A stretch of 64,000 nt of DNA from Halorussus marinus (lineage in GTDB: Archaea > Halobacteriota > Halobacteria > Halobacteriales > Haladaptataceae), in contig NZ_SBIV01000005.1 in NCBI RefSeq assembly GCF_004765795.1, forward strand, positions 246,882-310,881, written 5' to 3'. The notes below the pieces were generated by a model that saw only the letters and a program-made list of their open reading frames with translations, was not told the origin of the DNA and searched no databases. The translations under genes and the position numbers were made by a program. Each line of letters opens with the position of its first letter. Positions within the stretch are counted from its first letter, which is position 1. Positions 15,117-23,314 of the stretch are shown piece after piece.

Positions 15117-17039
15117 TCACACCGCGCCGGGTTGCTTCTCGACCGGCGTCTCGTAACACTCGACCTCGAACCGGGCGCCGCCCTCGTCGCTTTCCGCGAC
15201 CGAGAGCCGCCAGCCGTGGGCTCTGACGATGTCTTCGACGATGGCGAGACCGAAACCTGTCCCTTCCTGATTGGTGGTGTACCCCTGTTCGAGCACCTTC
15301 TCGCGCTCGTCTTCGGGGATCCCCTCGCCGGTGTCGACGCTCTCCCAGGCGTCGCGGGCGACGGTTTCGAGCCTGATTTCGGTGGTCTCGGTGATCGTCT
15401 CGCCCGACCGGGCCAGCGTGAGGGCGTCCTCGATGATCGCCTCCATCCGTTCGAGCTGGTGGCTGACGTTTTCGACCGACTCCGCGTGCTCGTCGTCGAT
15501 GCTCGCCTCGAGGAGGTCGGCCCGGCCGATCGCGACGTTCAGGGGGTTCCGGAGGTCGTGGGCGACGATGCCGGCGAACCGGTCGAGGCGCTCGTTCTGG
15601 TGTTCCAGTCGGCGTTCGCGCCGCCGGCGCTCGGTCACGTCTCGGGAGTTGAGGACGATCCCCTCGACGTACGGGTCGTCGAGCAAGTTCGCCGCGCGGG
15701 CCTCCATGATCCGCCAGTCGCCGGCCGCGTCGAGGATCCTCGCGGCGTGGCTCCCCGCGTAGCTGTAGTCGTCGACGTGCTCGGACAGTTCGGCGAGGAT
15801 GTCCTCCCGGTCGTCGGGGTGGACGTGCTCGACGAGGTTCACGCCGATCAGCTCCTCGGGCTCGTAGCCGAGCACCTTCTCGACCGACGGACTGACGTAC
15901 GTGATGGTGCCGTCTTCGTCCAGCACGGTCACGAGGTCCGAGGACCGCTCGATGAGTCGCTGGAACCGCTCCTCGACGATGTGGCGGTCGGTCACGTCGC
16001 GATAGATGAGCAGCGATCCGACCGCCGACCCGGCCCGGTCGGTCAGCGTGGTTCGGCTGGAGTCGAAGTAGCGTTCGCCGTCGTCGGTCTCGACGACCAC
16101 GTCCGAGCCCGACCCGCTCCCGTCGTCCGCGACCGAGCCGTACGACGGGACGACCTCCGAAGCGGGCCGGCCGATCGCGGCCTCCTCGGCGTCGAGCAGG
16201 TCGGTCGCGGCCGGGTTCACGTCGACGAGCCGTCCGTCGAGATCGACGACGAAGATCGGGTCTGTGATTTCGTCGACGAGCGTGTGTCTCGCGACGGGCA
16301 TCAGATCGAGGAGGTCGAACCGGAACAGCGCGATCACGAAGACGATGCCGGAGACCGTAAACGCGAACGACGTCGGGTCCGCCGACCCCCGGGGTGCGAC
16401 GTCGAGCATCCAGAGGTCGAGCGCATCGAGCGGCGCGAACCCGAACACGAGGAGCAGGCTCGACACCAGCGGCACGAGCCCGCCGATCAGCATCAGCCCG
16501 ACCTGGACCCGATACCGGCGGTGGCGTCTGATCCCGACGAGCGCGAGGAGGAAGTAGCTCGCGAGTATCATCCCGTACGTGTACGCGAGGTTGAGCCAGA
16601 ACACCGGGCCGTTCGTGCGGTCGGCGATCGCGAGCGGCGCCGCTCGCGTGAACCCGTCGAGGGTCCACATCAGGTCGTGGGCCGGCGCGGTCAGGACGAC
16701 CGCGAAGACGACGAGCGGTTCGACGAGCAGGAGGGCGGCGAACCGCCGGTCGAGAAGCGAGTCGCGCCCCGAATACCCGAGCACGAACCACAACTGCGTC
16801 GGCGGGAGCCCGAGAAAGCCGACGTAGTTGATGAGAGAGCCGATCCGGTAGGTCGCGAGAGTCGTGCTGCCCGCCCGGACGGCGTTGCCCAGCGCGTACA
16901 GCGAGACGCAGACGAGGATCGCCGCGAACGGGATCGCCCCCCGGACCTCGCGACGCCGAACGGCGATGGTCGCGAGTCCCAGATTCAGCACCGAGACCGC
17001 GAGCAGGACCCAGGTCGGGACGCCGGGTACGAAAGACAC
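15117..17039 (-). CDS. Membrane PAS histidine kinase with truncated ATPase domain
   Basis: A 640-residue sensor. Residues 1-245 form a seven-helix membrane domain of the '7TM histidine kinase N-terminal' type. A PAS domain lies at about 252-355 and another at about 362-472, then a HisKA dimerisation helix pair with the phospho-accepting H494 in 'IVAHDLRNPLN'. The HATPase is abnormal: 'WESVDTGE' (565-572) runs directly into 'GIPEDEREKVLEQGYTT', skipping the N-box and the normal region before 'DDGPGI'. About 60 residues are missing compared with the intact kinase at 49386-50969, in frame. The later G2 region 'GTGFGLAIVEDIV' is intact. It starts with GTG at 17039; a 'TTCATTATCC' element about 30 nt upstream supports this. 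Kinase activity is doubtful. Confidence 0.85.
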   Translation of the reverse strand: MSFVPGVPTWVLLAVSVLNLGLATIAVRRREVRGAIPFAAILVCVSLYALGNAVRAGSTTLATYRIGSLINYVGFLGLPPTQLWFVLGYSGRDSLLDRRFAALLLVEPLVVFAVVLTAPAHDLMWTLDGFTRAAPLAIADRTNGPVFWLNLAYTYGMILASYFLLALVGIRRHRRYRVQVGLMLIGGLVPLVSSLLLVFGFAPLDALDLWMLDVAPRGSADPTSFAFTVSGIVFVIALFRFDLLDLMPVARHTLVDEITDPIFVVDLDGRLVDVNPAATDLLDAEEAAIGRPASEVVPSYGSVADDGSGSGSDVVVETDDGERYFDSSRTTLTDRAGSAVGSLLIYRDVTDRHIVEERFQRLIERSSDLVTVLDEDGTITYVSPSVEKVLGYEPEELIGVNLVEHVHPDDREDILAELSEHVDDYSYAGSHAARILDAAGDWRIMEARAANLLDDPYVEGIVLNSRDVTERRRRERRLEHQNERLDRFAGIVAHDLRNPLNVAIGRADLLEASIDDEHAESVENVSHQLERMEAIIEDALTLARSGETITETTEIRLETVARDAWESVDTGEGIPEDEREKVLEQGYTTNQEGTGFGLAIVEDIVRAHGWRLSVAESDEGGARFEVECYETPVEKQPGAV

Positions 17040-17190
17040 ACCGACAGGTTGTCATAATGGATAATGAAACCTTCGAAGCCGGGGGTAGTTTCCGTGACGG
17101 CGCCGCCCCGCCGCGTGGTTCTCGATTGTAGCGAATCTGATAGTTCGGCCTCGGGCAGTCGCCGCCCCGGGGCCGGACGACCCCGGACCG

Positions 17191-17469
17191 CTATACGCCC
17201 TCGACGGTCTCGCGGTACGCCCTGACGCGCGCGAGTGCCTCGTCGACCAGCGACGCCGCCTCGGCGTCGAGGCCCTCGCGAACGTCGTGCAGGCCGTGCT
17301 CGAAGCGCGCCAGTCGGCCGTGGTCCGGGCCCCGGGCGGCCGCGGCCATCGACTCGACCTGCTCGGCGTAGGTCGCCAACCGCTCGCTCGCCGCCGGGTC
17401 GTCGGTCGTCTCGCGGGCCTCGGTGAGCGCGTCGCTCGCTCGCTGGAGAGCGGTGTCGTCGTCGGACAT
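17191..17469 (-). CDS. Small helical haloarchaeal protein
   Basis: A 92-residue, all-helical, acidic protein. After 'MSDDDTALQRASDALTEA' it shows a conserved-looking centre 'AARGPDHGRLARFEHGLHDV' (about 48-67) and ends 'VRAYRETVEGV'. I recognise this as a recurrent haloarchaeal conserved small family without known function; no metal-binding or enzymatic motif is evident beyond the His-rich centre. The ATG at 17467-17469 is preferred because upstream in-frame sequence overlaps the promoter of the divergent 51-residue gene. It stands alone between the defective kinase and the small membrane protein. Confidence 0.7.
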   Translation of the reverse strand: MSDDDTALQRASDALTEARETTDDPAASERLATYAEQVESMAAAARGPDHGRLARFEHGLHDVREGLDAEAASLVDEALARVRAYRETVEGV

Positions 17470-17566
17470 GCGTGCGAGTACGGGAGAGGCTCCCAAATGG
17501 TTTCGGTCGCACGCGCGGGTCGGCCGAATCGGTGTCCTCATTTGCCCGTAGCGCGTAGATTCGAGT

Positions 17567-17722
17567 ATGGCCTCCACGCTCAAACGCGGCCTGTACGGTC
17601 TCGTCGGACTGCTCGCGGTCGGGTTCGCGGTCCACTACGCCCTGTTCGGATCGCTCCCGCTCGGGAAGCCAGAACTGCTGAAAGACGACGACGCGTCCGA
17701 GTGGGACGAGGTCGAAGCGTAG
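17567..17722 (+). CDS. Very small single-pass membrane protein (51 aa)
   Basis: A 51-residue reading frame from ATG 17567 to TAG 17722. It has a positively charged N-terminus ('MASTLKRG'), one hydrophobic helix at about residues 9-28, a short 'GSLPLGKPELL' linker and a strongly acidic tail (KDDDASEWDEVEA). This positive-inside, acidic-outside layout is typical of genuine haloarchaeal mini-membrane proteins. Codons in this frame end mainly in G/C, as in neighbours. It is divergent from the 92-residue gene. Function unknown. Confidence 0.55.
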   Translation: MASTLKRGLYGLVGLLAVGFAVHYALFGSLPLGKPELLKDDDASEWDEVEA

Positions 17723-17793
17723 CCGGCCGCCCGCCCGACGCCCGATTCTGCGAGTCGGCGATCCCCGGAGCCGACGGTGCGACCGCCGGCGAC

Positions 17794-18879
17794 TCAGACC
17801 ATCGCCTCGGCCGAGACCGACGGGTGTTCGCGGAAGTACGCCACCAGTTCCTCGACGTAGCTCTCGAACGGCGGGCACGCGACCCCCGATCCCCGGAGGT
17901 CCCGGATCGCGTTCGCGGCGGTGTAGCTCGTCGGGTGGACGAAGTAATCGAGCACCGCGGGTTCGACGCCCAGCGCGTCGGCGACCCCCGGGAGCGAGTC
18001 GAGCGCCCGGCGGGCGACCCGCCGGGAAGCCGGCACCGTGAGGACGCGTTTGTCGAGCGCCGAGCCGAACGCCCGGAGCATCCCGCCGGCCGTCGGCGGA
18101 TTCGGGTCACAGAGCTGGTACACCTCGCCCGCCGAGTCCTCGCGGGCGCTCAGGTGGTCGATCGCGTCGATCACGAAGTCTCGCGGGACGACGTTCACCT
18201 CCGCGGCGTCGAGGTCGCCGAACCGCGGCACCACCGCGAGGCGGGGCTGGCGCGCTAGCAGTCTCAAGACGTTGTACGGCCCGTCGTACTTTTGGGTCGC
18301 GCCGGTCCGGCTGTCGCCGACGGTGATCGCCGGGCGGTAGACCGTCGCCGGGAGCCCCTCGTCCATCCGGCGCTGGACCTCGACCTCCGCGAGGTACTTG
18401 GTCTCCTCGTAGCGGTTGTTGAACGACTGGCCCACGTCGAGGTCCTCGTGGGTGAACACGCCGTCGTGGCGGCCGCTGACGTAGCAGGTGCTGACGTAGT
18501 GGAACCCATCCAGATCCGGAACGCCCTCGGCGAAGTCGAGGACGTGCCGGGTCCCCGCGACGTTGACCGCCATCCCGACCTCGCGGGCGACCCCGAGGTC
18601 GTACACCGCCGCGAGGTGGTACACCTCGGTCGCGTCGGCTCGGAGGTCCTCGTAGTCGTCGCCGAGCCCGAGGTCCGGGTCGGTAACGTCGCCCTCGTGG
18701 AGGTCGATCCGGTCGACGTCGTCGCCGGCGATCTCGACCGCCCGGGACTCGGCGGCGGCGCGGTACTTCGGCTGGACCAGACACCGAATCCGGGCGTCCG
18801 CGGGGAACCGATCGAGGAGGCGCTCGACTAGCGCCGAGCCCAGAAACCCCGGGAAGCCCGTGAGGAAAACCGACCCCAT
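17794..18879 (-). CDS. Extended SDR, fatty-acyl/thioester-reductase-like
   Basis: A 361-residue NAD(P)-dependent short-chain dehydrogenase of the extended type. The Rossmann motif 'TGFPGFLGS' is at 7-15, 'EGDVTDPDLGL' near 62, 'HLAAVYDLG' near 88, then the active-site pair in 'NNRYEETKYLAE' (Y-x-x-x-K). This layout with a 'FPGFLG' glycine loop and 'EGD.T.P.LGL' resembles male-sterility / fatty-acyl-CoA and carboxylic-acid reductase terminal domains, which release aldehydes or alcohols from acyl thioesters. The C-terminus continues about 80 residues past the core. Its ATG overlaps the stop of the aldehyde dehydrogenase gene by 1 nt (TGATG), so the two are one operon. Confidence 0.8.
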   Translation of the reverse strand: MGSVFLTGFPGFLGSALVERLLDRFPADARIRCLVQPKYRAAAESRAVEIAGDDVDRIDLHEGDVTDPDLGLGDDYEDLRADATEVYHLAAVYDLGVAREVGMAVNVAGTRHVLDFAEGVPDLDGFHYVSTCYVSGRHDGVFTHEDLDVGQSFNNRYEETKYLAEVEVQRRMDEGLPATVYRPAITVGDSRTGATQKYDGPYNVLRLLARQPRLAVVPRFGDLDAAEVNVVPRDFVIDAIDHLSAREDSAGEVYQLCDPNPPTAGGMLRAFGSALDKRVLTVPASRRVARRALDSLPGVADALGVEPAVLDYFVHPTSYTAANAIRDLRGSGVACPPFESYVEELVAYFREHPSVSAEAMV

Positions 18880-20453
18880 CACCGGACCCCCGGCAGGCGC
18901 GCCATCGCCCGGAGCGCCAGCGTCATCCCCTTGGCGTACCACCCCTTGGGGACGCCCTCGGGCGGGTGGAGCGACCCGGCGCGCTGTTCGGCGACCGTCT
19001 GGGACTCGGTGTACCGGAGCAGGCCCTGCCGACCGTGGCGTCGACCGAGTCCCGAGTCCTTCATCCCGCCCATCGGGGCGTCGGTCGAGGCCCACGCCGC
19101 GGCGTAGGCGTCGTTGACGTTGACCGTCCCGCAGTCGATCCGGCGGGCCAGCCGCCGGCCGCGCTCGGCGTCCTCGGTCCAGACGCTCGCGTTGAGCCCG
19201 TACTCGGAGTCGTTGGCGCGCTCGATCGCCTCGTCGGCCGAGTCGACCGCCGTGACCGCGACCACCGGCCCGAACGTCTCCTCGCGGGCGAGGGCCATCT
19301 CCTCGGTCACCCCGGTCAGCACCGTCGGCTCGTAGAAGTACGGCCCGATATCGGGGCGCGCCCGGCCGCCGGTGACCACGTCGGCGCCCTTCTCGACGGC
19401 GTCGTCGACGTGGGCCTCGACTTTTTCCAGCTGATCCGACCCGACGAGACTGCCCACGTCCGGCGTCCAGTCGTAGCCCGCCGCGAGGTCGAGCGCGCGG
19501 GTCCGCCGGACGAACCGATCGAGGAACGGGTCGCGCACGTCGCGGTGGACGTAGAGGCGCTCCATGGAGAGACAGAGCTGGCCGGCGTTCGCGAAACACC
19601 CCCTGACCGCCCCCGCCGCGGCCGCGTCGAGGTCGGCGTCGCCGAGCACGAGGAGGGGGTTCTTGCCGCCGAGTTCGAGCGAGCAGTCGACGAGGTTCTC
19701 GCCCGCCCGGCGCGCGACCGCCCTGCCGGTCTCGGTGCTACCGGTGAAACAGACGTAGTCGACCGCGTCGACGAGCGCCCCGCCGGCCTCGCTCCCGGTG
19801 CCGGTCACCACCTCGAAGGCGGCCTCGGGGACGCCCGCCGTCCGGAGCAGATCGCGGATCGACAGCGCGGCGAACGGCGTCTCGCTCGCGGGCTTGAGGA
19901 CGACCGCGTTGCCCGCGAGCAGTGCGGGGATCGCGTCCGACACCGCGAGCGTGAGGGGGTAGTTCCACGGCGAGACGACGCCGACCACCCCGACCGGACG
20001 GCGGTGCTCGACGGTGCGAGTCATCAGCGGAAAGGCGCCCTTCCGGCGCTCGGACGCGAGGTACTCGGGCGCCCGGTCGGCGTAGTGGCGCGCGGTCGAG
20101 GCCACGTCAGCGACCTCCTCGAAGGCGTCGATCCGGGCCTTGGCGCTTTCGAGTTGGATCACGTCGAGCAGTTCGTCCCGGCGATCCAGCACGAGGTCGT
20201 GGAACCGCGAGACGACCTCGGCGCGCTCGGCCGCCGAGCGGTCGGCCCACGACGGCTGGGCGTCGCGAGCGCGCTCGACCGCCGCGTCGACGTCCGCGCG
20301 CGAGCAGGCCGGGATCTCGCCGATCGGCGCGCCCGAGTAGGGGGCCTCGACCTCGATTCCGGGCCGGTCGTCGCCGGCGGGGACGGTCGCCGACAGCGCC
20401 GAGAGCGAATCCGGGCCGACTCGCGCCGGAAACGCGTCCGCGTGTGGCTTCAT
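18879..20453 (-). CDS. Aldehyde dehydrogenase (succinate-semialdehyde type)
   Basis: A 524-residue NAD(P)-dependent aldehyde dehydrogenase. Conserved elements: 'SPWNYPLTLAV' (161-171), 'LKPASETP' (186-193), the glycine motif 'FTGSTETG' (236-243), catalytic Glu in 'LELGGKNP' (E260) and catalytic Cys in 'CFANAGQLCLSMER' (C294), and 'EETFGPVV' later. Overall features fit the GabD2-like succinate-semialdehyde dehydrogenases, but a C-terminal tail of about 25 residues ('GWYAKGMTLALRAMARLPG') is hydrophobic/basic and could contact the membrane. It is translationally coupled to an acyl-reductase-like SDR, so a long-chain aldehyde may be the real substrate. Confidence 0.85.
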   Translation of the reverse strand: MKPHADAFPARVGPDSLSALSATVPAGDDRPGIEVEAPYSGAPIGEIPACSRADVDAAVERARDAQPSWADRSAAERAEVVSRFHDLVLDRRDELLDVIQLESAKARIDAFEEVADVASTARHYADRAPEYLASERRKGAFPLMTRTVEHRRPVGVVGVVSPWNYPLTLAVSDAIPALLAGNAVVLKPASETPFAALSIRDLLRTAGVPEAAFEVVTGTGSEAGGALVDAVDYVCFTGSTETGRAVARRAGENLVDCSLELGGKNPLLVLGDADLDAAAAGAVRGCFANAGQLCLSMERLYVHRDVRDPFLDRFVRRTRALDLAAGYDWTPDVGSLVGSDQLEKVEAHVDDAVEKGADVVTGGRARPDIGPYFYEPTVLTGVTEEMALAREETFGPVVAVTAVDSADEAIERANDSEYGLNASVWTEDAERGRRLARRIDCGTVNVNDAYAAAWASTDAPMGGMKDSGLGRRHGRQGLLRYTESQTVAEQRAGSLHPPEGVPKGWYAKGMTLALRAMARLPGVR

Positions 20454-20520
20454 GCCGAGGCGTTGGGGCGCCCGACGTATCAGGATTCGCCAACGCGGTC
20501 GACCCGATCGGTCGGCGTCG

Positions 20521-21495
20521 CTACTCGTGGCCCGACACCCGAACGGGCTCGTAGGGCTCTTCGAGGTACGCGAGATCGCCCGACGTGAGGTCGATGTCGA
20601 GCGCCTCGACCGCGTCTTCGAGGTGCTCGACGCTGGTGGTGCCGACGATCGGCGCGTCGACCCAGTCCTTGTGGAGGAGCCACGACAGCGCGATCTGGGC
20701 CATCGTGACCCCCTTGTCGGCCGCGAGCTCCTGGACCCGCTCGTTGATCTCCGTGCCGCCGCCCTCCCGGTAGGGGTGTTCGTACATGTGTTCCTCGGTG
20801 TCTCCCCGGGTGGTCGCGTCGATCTCCTCGTGGGGCCGGGTGAGGTACCCCCGCGCGAGCGGGCTCCACGGGATCACCCCGATCCCCTCGTTCTCACAGA
20901 GCGGGAGCATCTCGCGTTCTTCCTCGCGGTACGCGAGGTTGTAGTGGTTCTGCATGGTGGCGAACCGTTCGAGCCCGAGCCGATCGCTGGCGTGCAACGC
21001 GTCGGCGAACTCGTGGGCCCACATCGACGACGCCCCGACGTACCGGGTCTTGCCGCGGCGGACGGCGTCGTCTAACGCCTTCAACGTCTCCTCGATGGGC
21101 GTCTCGTGGTCGAGCCGGTGGATCTGGAGCAGGTCGACGGCGTCCATCCCGAGCCGGTCGAGGGAGTTGTCGAGTTCCTGTTCGATCGCCTTCCGCGAGA
21201 GCCCGCCGGAGTTGGGGTCGTCGTCGTCCATCTGGAAGTACACCTTGGTGGCGACGACGTTCTCCTCGCGGCGCCCCTCCAGCGCGTCGCCGAGCACGCG
21301 CTCGCTCTCGCCGTTCGAGTACATGTTGGCGGTGTCGAAGAAGTTGATCCCCAGTTCGATCGCGCGGTCGATGATCTCTTCGCCCTCCTCGGGGTCGAGC
21401 ACCCACGGCCGCCAGTCGCTCGATCCGAAGCTCATACAGCCCAGACAGAGCCGGCTCACCGTCGTCCCCGTGTCGCCGAGCGTGGTGTACTCCAT
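20521..21495 (-). CDS. Aldo/keto reductase
   Basis: A 324-residue TIM-barrel NADPH-dependent oxidoreductase of the AKR superfamily (YajO/Tas-like). The catalytic tetrad is visible: Asp and Tyr in 'NFFDTANMYSNGESE' (about 51-65), Lys in 'VVATKVYF', His in 'LLQIHRLD'. The C-terminal NADP-binding loop 'APIVGTTSVEHLEDAV' is present. It reduces aldehydes or ketones of unknown identity. The ATG at 21493-21495 is firmly set by a strong TATA element about 25 nt upstream. An open frame continuing hundreds of codons further crosses the divergent binding-protein gene and is not real. Confidence 0.9.
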   Translation of the reverse strand: MEYTTLGDTGTTVSRLCLGCMSFGSSDWRPWVLDPEEGEEIIDRAIELGINFFDTANMYSNGESERVLGDALEGRREENVVATKVYFQMDDDDPNSGGLSRKAIEQELDNSLDRLGMDAVDLLQIHRLDHETPIEETLKALDDAVRRGKTRYVGASSMWAHEFADALHASDRLGLERFATMQNHYNLAYREEEREMLPLCENEGIGVIPWSPLARGYLTRPHEEIDATTRGDTEEHMYEHPYREGGGTEINERVQELAADKGVTMAQIALSWLLHKDWVDAPIVGTTSVEHLEDAVEALDIDLTSGDLAYLEEPYEPVRVSGHE

Positions 21496-21519
21496 GCGCG
21501 AACGGTCGCTCGCGGGGCG

Positions 21520-21526
21520 TATAAAG
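21520..21526 (-). promoter_or_regulatory. TATA box of the aldo/keto reductase gene
   Basis: On the minus strand CTTTATA, 25-31 nt before the ATG at 21495. One of the clearest leaderless-type promoters in the window. Confidence 0.6.
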
Positions 21527-21594
21527 GTGGGTTCGCCGGCAGGCCGTCGGCGGGCCCCGTCCGCTCGCGGCGTACCGAAAGGAATAACCCATTG

Positions 21595-21610
21595 TTTAGG
21601 TTTGCCTAAA
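21595..21610. promoter_or_regulatory. DtxR/IdeR-type iron operator
   Basis: TTTAGG (21595-21600), spacer TTTG, CCTAAA (21605-21610). The perfect 6-4-6 dyad closely matches the known DtxR-family box TTAGGTTAGCCTAA. It sits immediately before the ATG at 21613, downstream of an AATAA element at 21583-21587, so a bound repressor would cover the transcription start. Haloarchaea use DtxR-family Idr/SirR proteins for iron control. Confidence 0.65.
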
Positions 21611-21612
21611 AC

Positions 21613-22833
21613 ATGGACGGAGCGAGATTGGATCCGGCGACGCGGCGCGAGTACCTGAAAGGCGGCGCCACGCTCCTCGGGACGGGACTGCTCGCCGGCT
21701 GTACGGGCGAGACGGACGCTGAGTCGACCGCGACCGAGTCGGAGGCGACCGAGACGACGACCGACGAGACGACCACGACCGCGGACGAATCTCACTCGGT
21801 GACGATGGCGCCGATGGGCGAGGTGACGTTCGACGCGCCGCCCGAGAGCGCGTTCGTCGCGTTCCCTCAGTACGCCGACATGGCGGTGGCGCTCGGCCAC
21901 GGCGACGCCGTCAACACGGTCTACGTCCCGGAGATGTCCGGGACGACGATGAACCACTACTACCACCACCTCGACGGCGTCTCCTTCGAGTGGGAGGGGC
22001 TCGTCGACCCGCTGGCGGACGGGCTGAACAAAGAGGAGCTCTACGACCTCGACAGCGACGTCCACTTCCTCGACCCCGCCTACGCCGTCAGCGACTCGAA
22101 CTGGGCAGAGAGCGACGTCGAGGACGTCGCCGAGGACGTTGGGCCGTGGTTCGGGAACTTCTACAGCGGGACCCGGGCCGAGCCGCCGGGCTATCGGGAC
22201 GTCTACGAGTACTACGACCTGTGGGACCTGTTCGAGAAGGTCGCCGCGGTGTTCCGAGAAGGAGAGCGCTATCGGGCGCTCGAATCGGTCCACGCCGACC
22301 TGCTGGCGACGATCGAAGAGCGGCTCCCGCCCGAGGACGACCGGCCGACCGCCGTGCGGGTGACGGTGAGCGAGGACCAGTTTTACACCTATCACCTCAA
22401 CGAGCCGGGGTACTGGCTCGCGGACACCCGGCCGCTCGGCGCGACCGACGCCTTCGCCGACGAGGAGTGGTCGAATCTCTGGGGTACGGTCGGCCACGAG
22501 GCGATGGCCGAGGCCGACCCGGACGTCATCCTCCACCTCTGGGGGATGACCCCGCGGTACGCGACCAGCGAGGCCCGCCGGACCTTGCGAGACCACCCTG
22601 TGGGGAGCCAGCTCTCGGCGGTCAGGAACGACCGCGTGTACGCCCACGGAATGCGGTATCAGGGCCCGATCATGAACCTCTTCCAGTTGGAGATGACCGC
22701 CAAACAGCTCTACCCCGAGGCGTTCGGCGAGTGGCCCGGGTACACCGACGGCGAGCCCTACCCCGAAATCCCCGCCGACGAGCAGTTGTTCGACCGCGAC
22801 CGCGTCGCCGCCGCGGTAAACGGCGAGGTCTGA
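21613..22833 (+). CDS. Iron/siderophore-type ABC binding lipoprotein
   Basis: A 406-residue periplasmic-binding protein of the FecB/BtuF (TroA-like) type. The N-terminus has a twin-arginine region ('TRREYLKGG') and a lipobox 'GLLAGC' with C30 as the lipidated Cys, followed by a Thr/Glu/Asp-rich linker to about residue 60. The body contains 'FVAFPQYADMAVALG' and a C-terminal 'HPVGSQLSAVRNDRVYAHGMRYQGPI' block, the usual second lobe of this family. It would bind ferric siderophore, haem or a corrinoid outside the membrane. No permease or ATPase gene is adjacent. The DtxR-like operator directly before the start argues for iron-controlled expression. Confidence 0.85.
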   Translation: MDGARLDPATRREYLKGGATLLGTGLLAGCTGETDAESTATESEATETTTDETTTTADESHSVTMAPMGEVTFDAPPESAFVAFPQYADMAVALGHGDAVNTVYVPEMSGTTMNHYYHHLDGVSFEWEGLVDPLADGLNKEELYDLDSDVHFLDPAYAVSDSNWAESDVEDVAEDVGPWFGNFYSGTRAEPPGYRDVYEYYDLWDLFEKVAAVFREGERYRALESVHADLLATIEERLPPEDDRPTAVRVTVSEDQFYTYHLNEPGYWLADTRPLGATDAFADEEWSNLWGTVGHEAMAEADPDVILHLWGMTPRYATSEARRTLRDHPVGSQLSAVRNDRVYAHGMRYQGPIMNLFQLEMTAKQLYPEAFGEWPGYTDGEPYPEIPADEQLFDRDRVAAAVNGEV

Positions 22834-22927
22834 GCGCCCACCCGAGCGACCGCCCCGCCGACCGCCCTCGACACCTCCGAGCCGGCGGGCCAGCGACCTT
22901 TTGGCCGCCGACGTGCTACGTCGTCGT

Positions 22928-23311
22928 ATGGGTACAGACATCGACGGAGAGCCGGTCGACGTATCGGTCGCGGCCGAACCGCCGGGGATGGAGCGAGTCC
23001 GAGCGATCAGCGACCTGCTCGACGAGGCGTTCGAGATCCCGGGGATCGGGTACGAGATCGGACTCGACCCGATTCTGGGGATCCTGCCGGTCGGCGGTGA
23101 CAGCGTCTCGGCGGCCATCTCGCTGTACATCGTCGCCGAGGCCGCCCAGATGGGCGCCTCCCGGGAGACGCTCGCGAAGATGCTCGTCAACATCGGCGTC
23201 GACGCGGCCGTCGGCTCGATCCCGGCGATCGGCACGATCTTCGACGCGGTGTTCAAGGCCAACAAGCGAAACGTCTCGATTCTCGAAGAGGAATTCGGCG
23301 CCAGCGAGTGA
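22928..23311 (+). CDS. DUF4112 domain protein
   Basis: A 127-residue protein of the DUF4112 family. The characteristic core is present: 'LLDEAFEIPGIGYEIGLDPILGILPVGGD' near residues 28-56, followed by a hydrophobic helix, and a second repeat-like 'VDAAVGSIPAIGTIFDAVFKANKRN' at about 92-116. It is probably a small membrane-associated protein with two helical hairpins; the biochemical role of the family is unknown to me. The ATG at 22928 follows a weak AT-rich block. It is 95 nt after the iron-binding-protein gene on the same strand and converges with the GH13 gene, leaving only 3 nt. Confidence 0.85.
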   Translation: MGTDIDGEPVDVSVAAEPPGMERVRAISDLLDEAFEIPGIGYEIGLDPILGILPVGGDSVSAAISLYIVAEAAQMGASRETLAKMLVNIGVDAAVGSIPAIGTIFDAVFKANKRNVSILEEEFGASE

Positions 23312-23314
23312 CGC

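Noticed and set aside
20521..23265. Extension of the aldo/keto reductase frame to 914 codons
   Set aside because: The upstream part runs antisense through the well-supported binding-protein and DUF4112 genes; a strong TATA box fixes the start at 21495.
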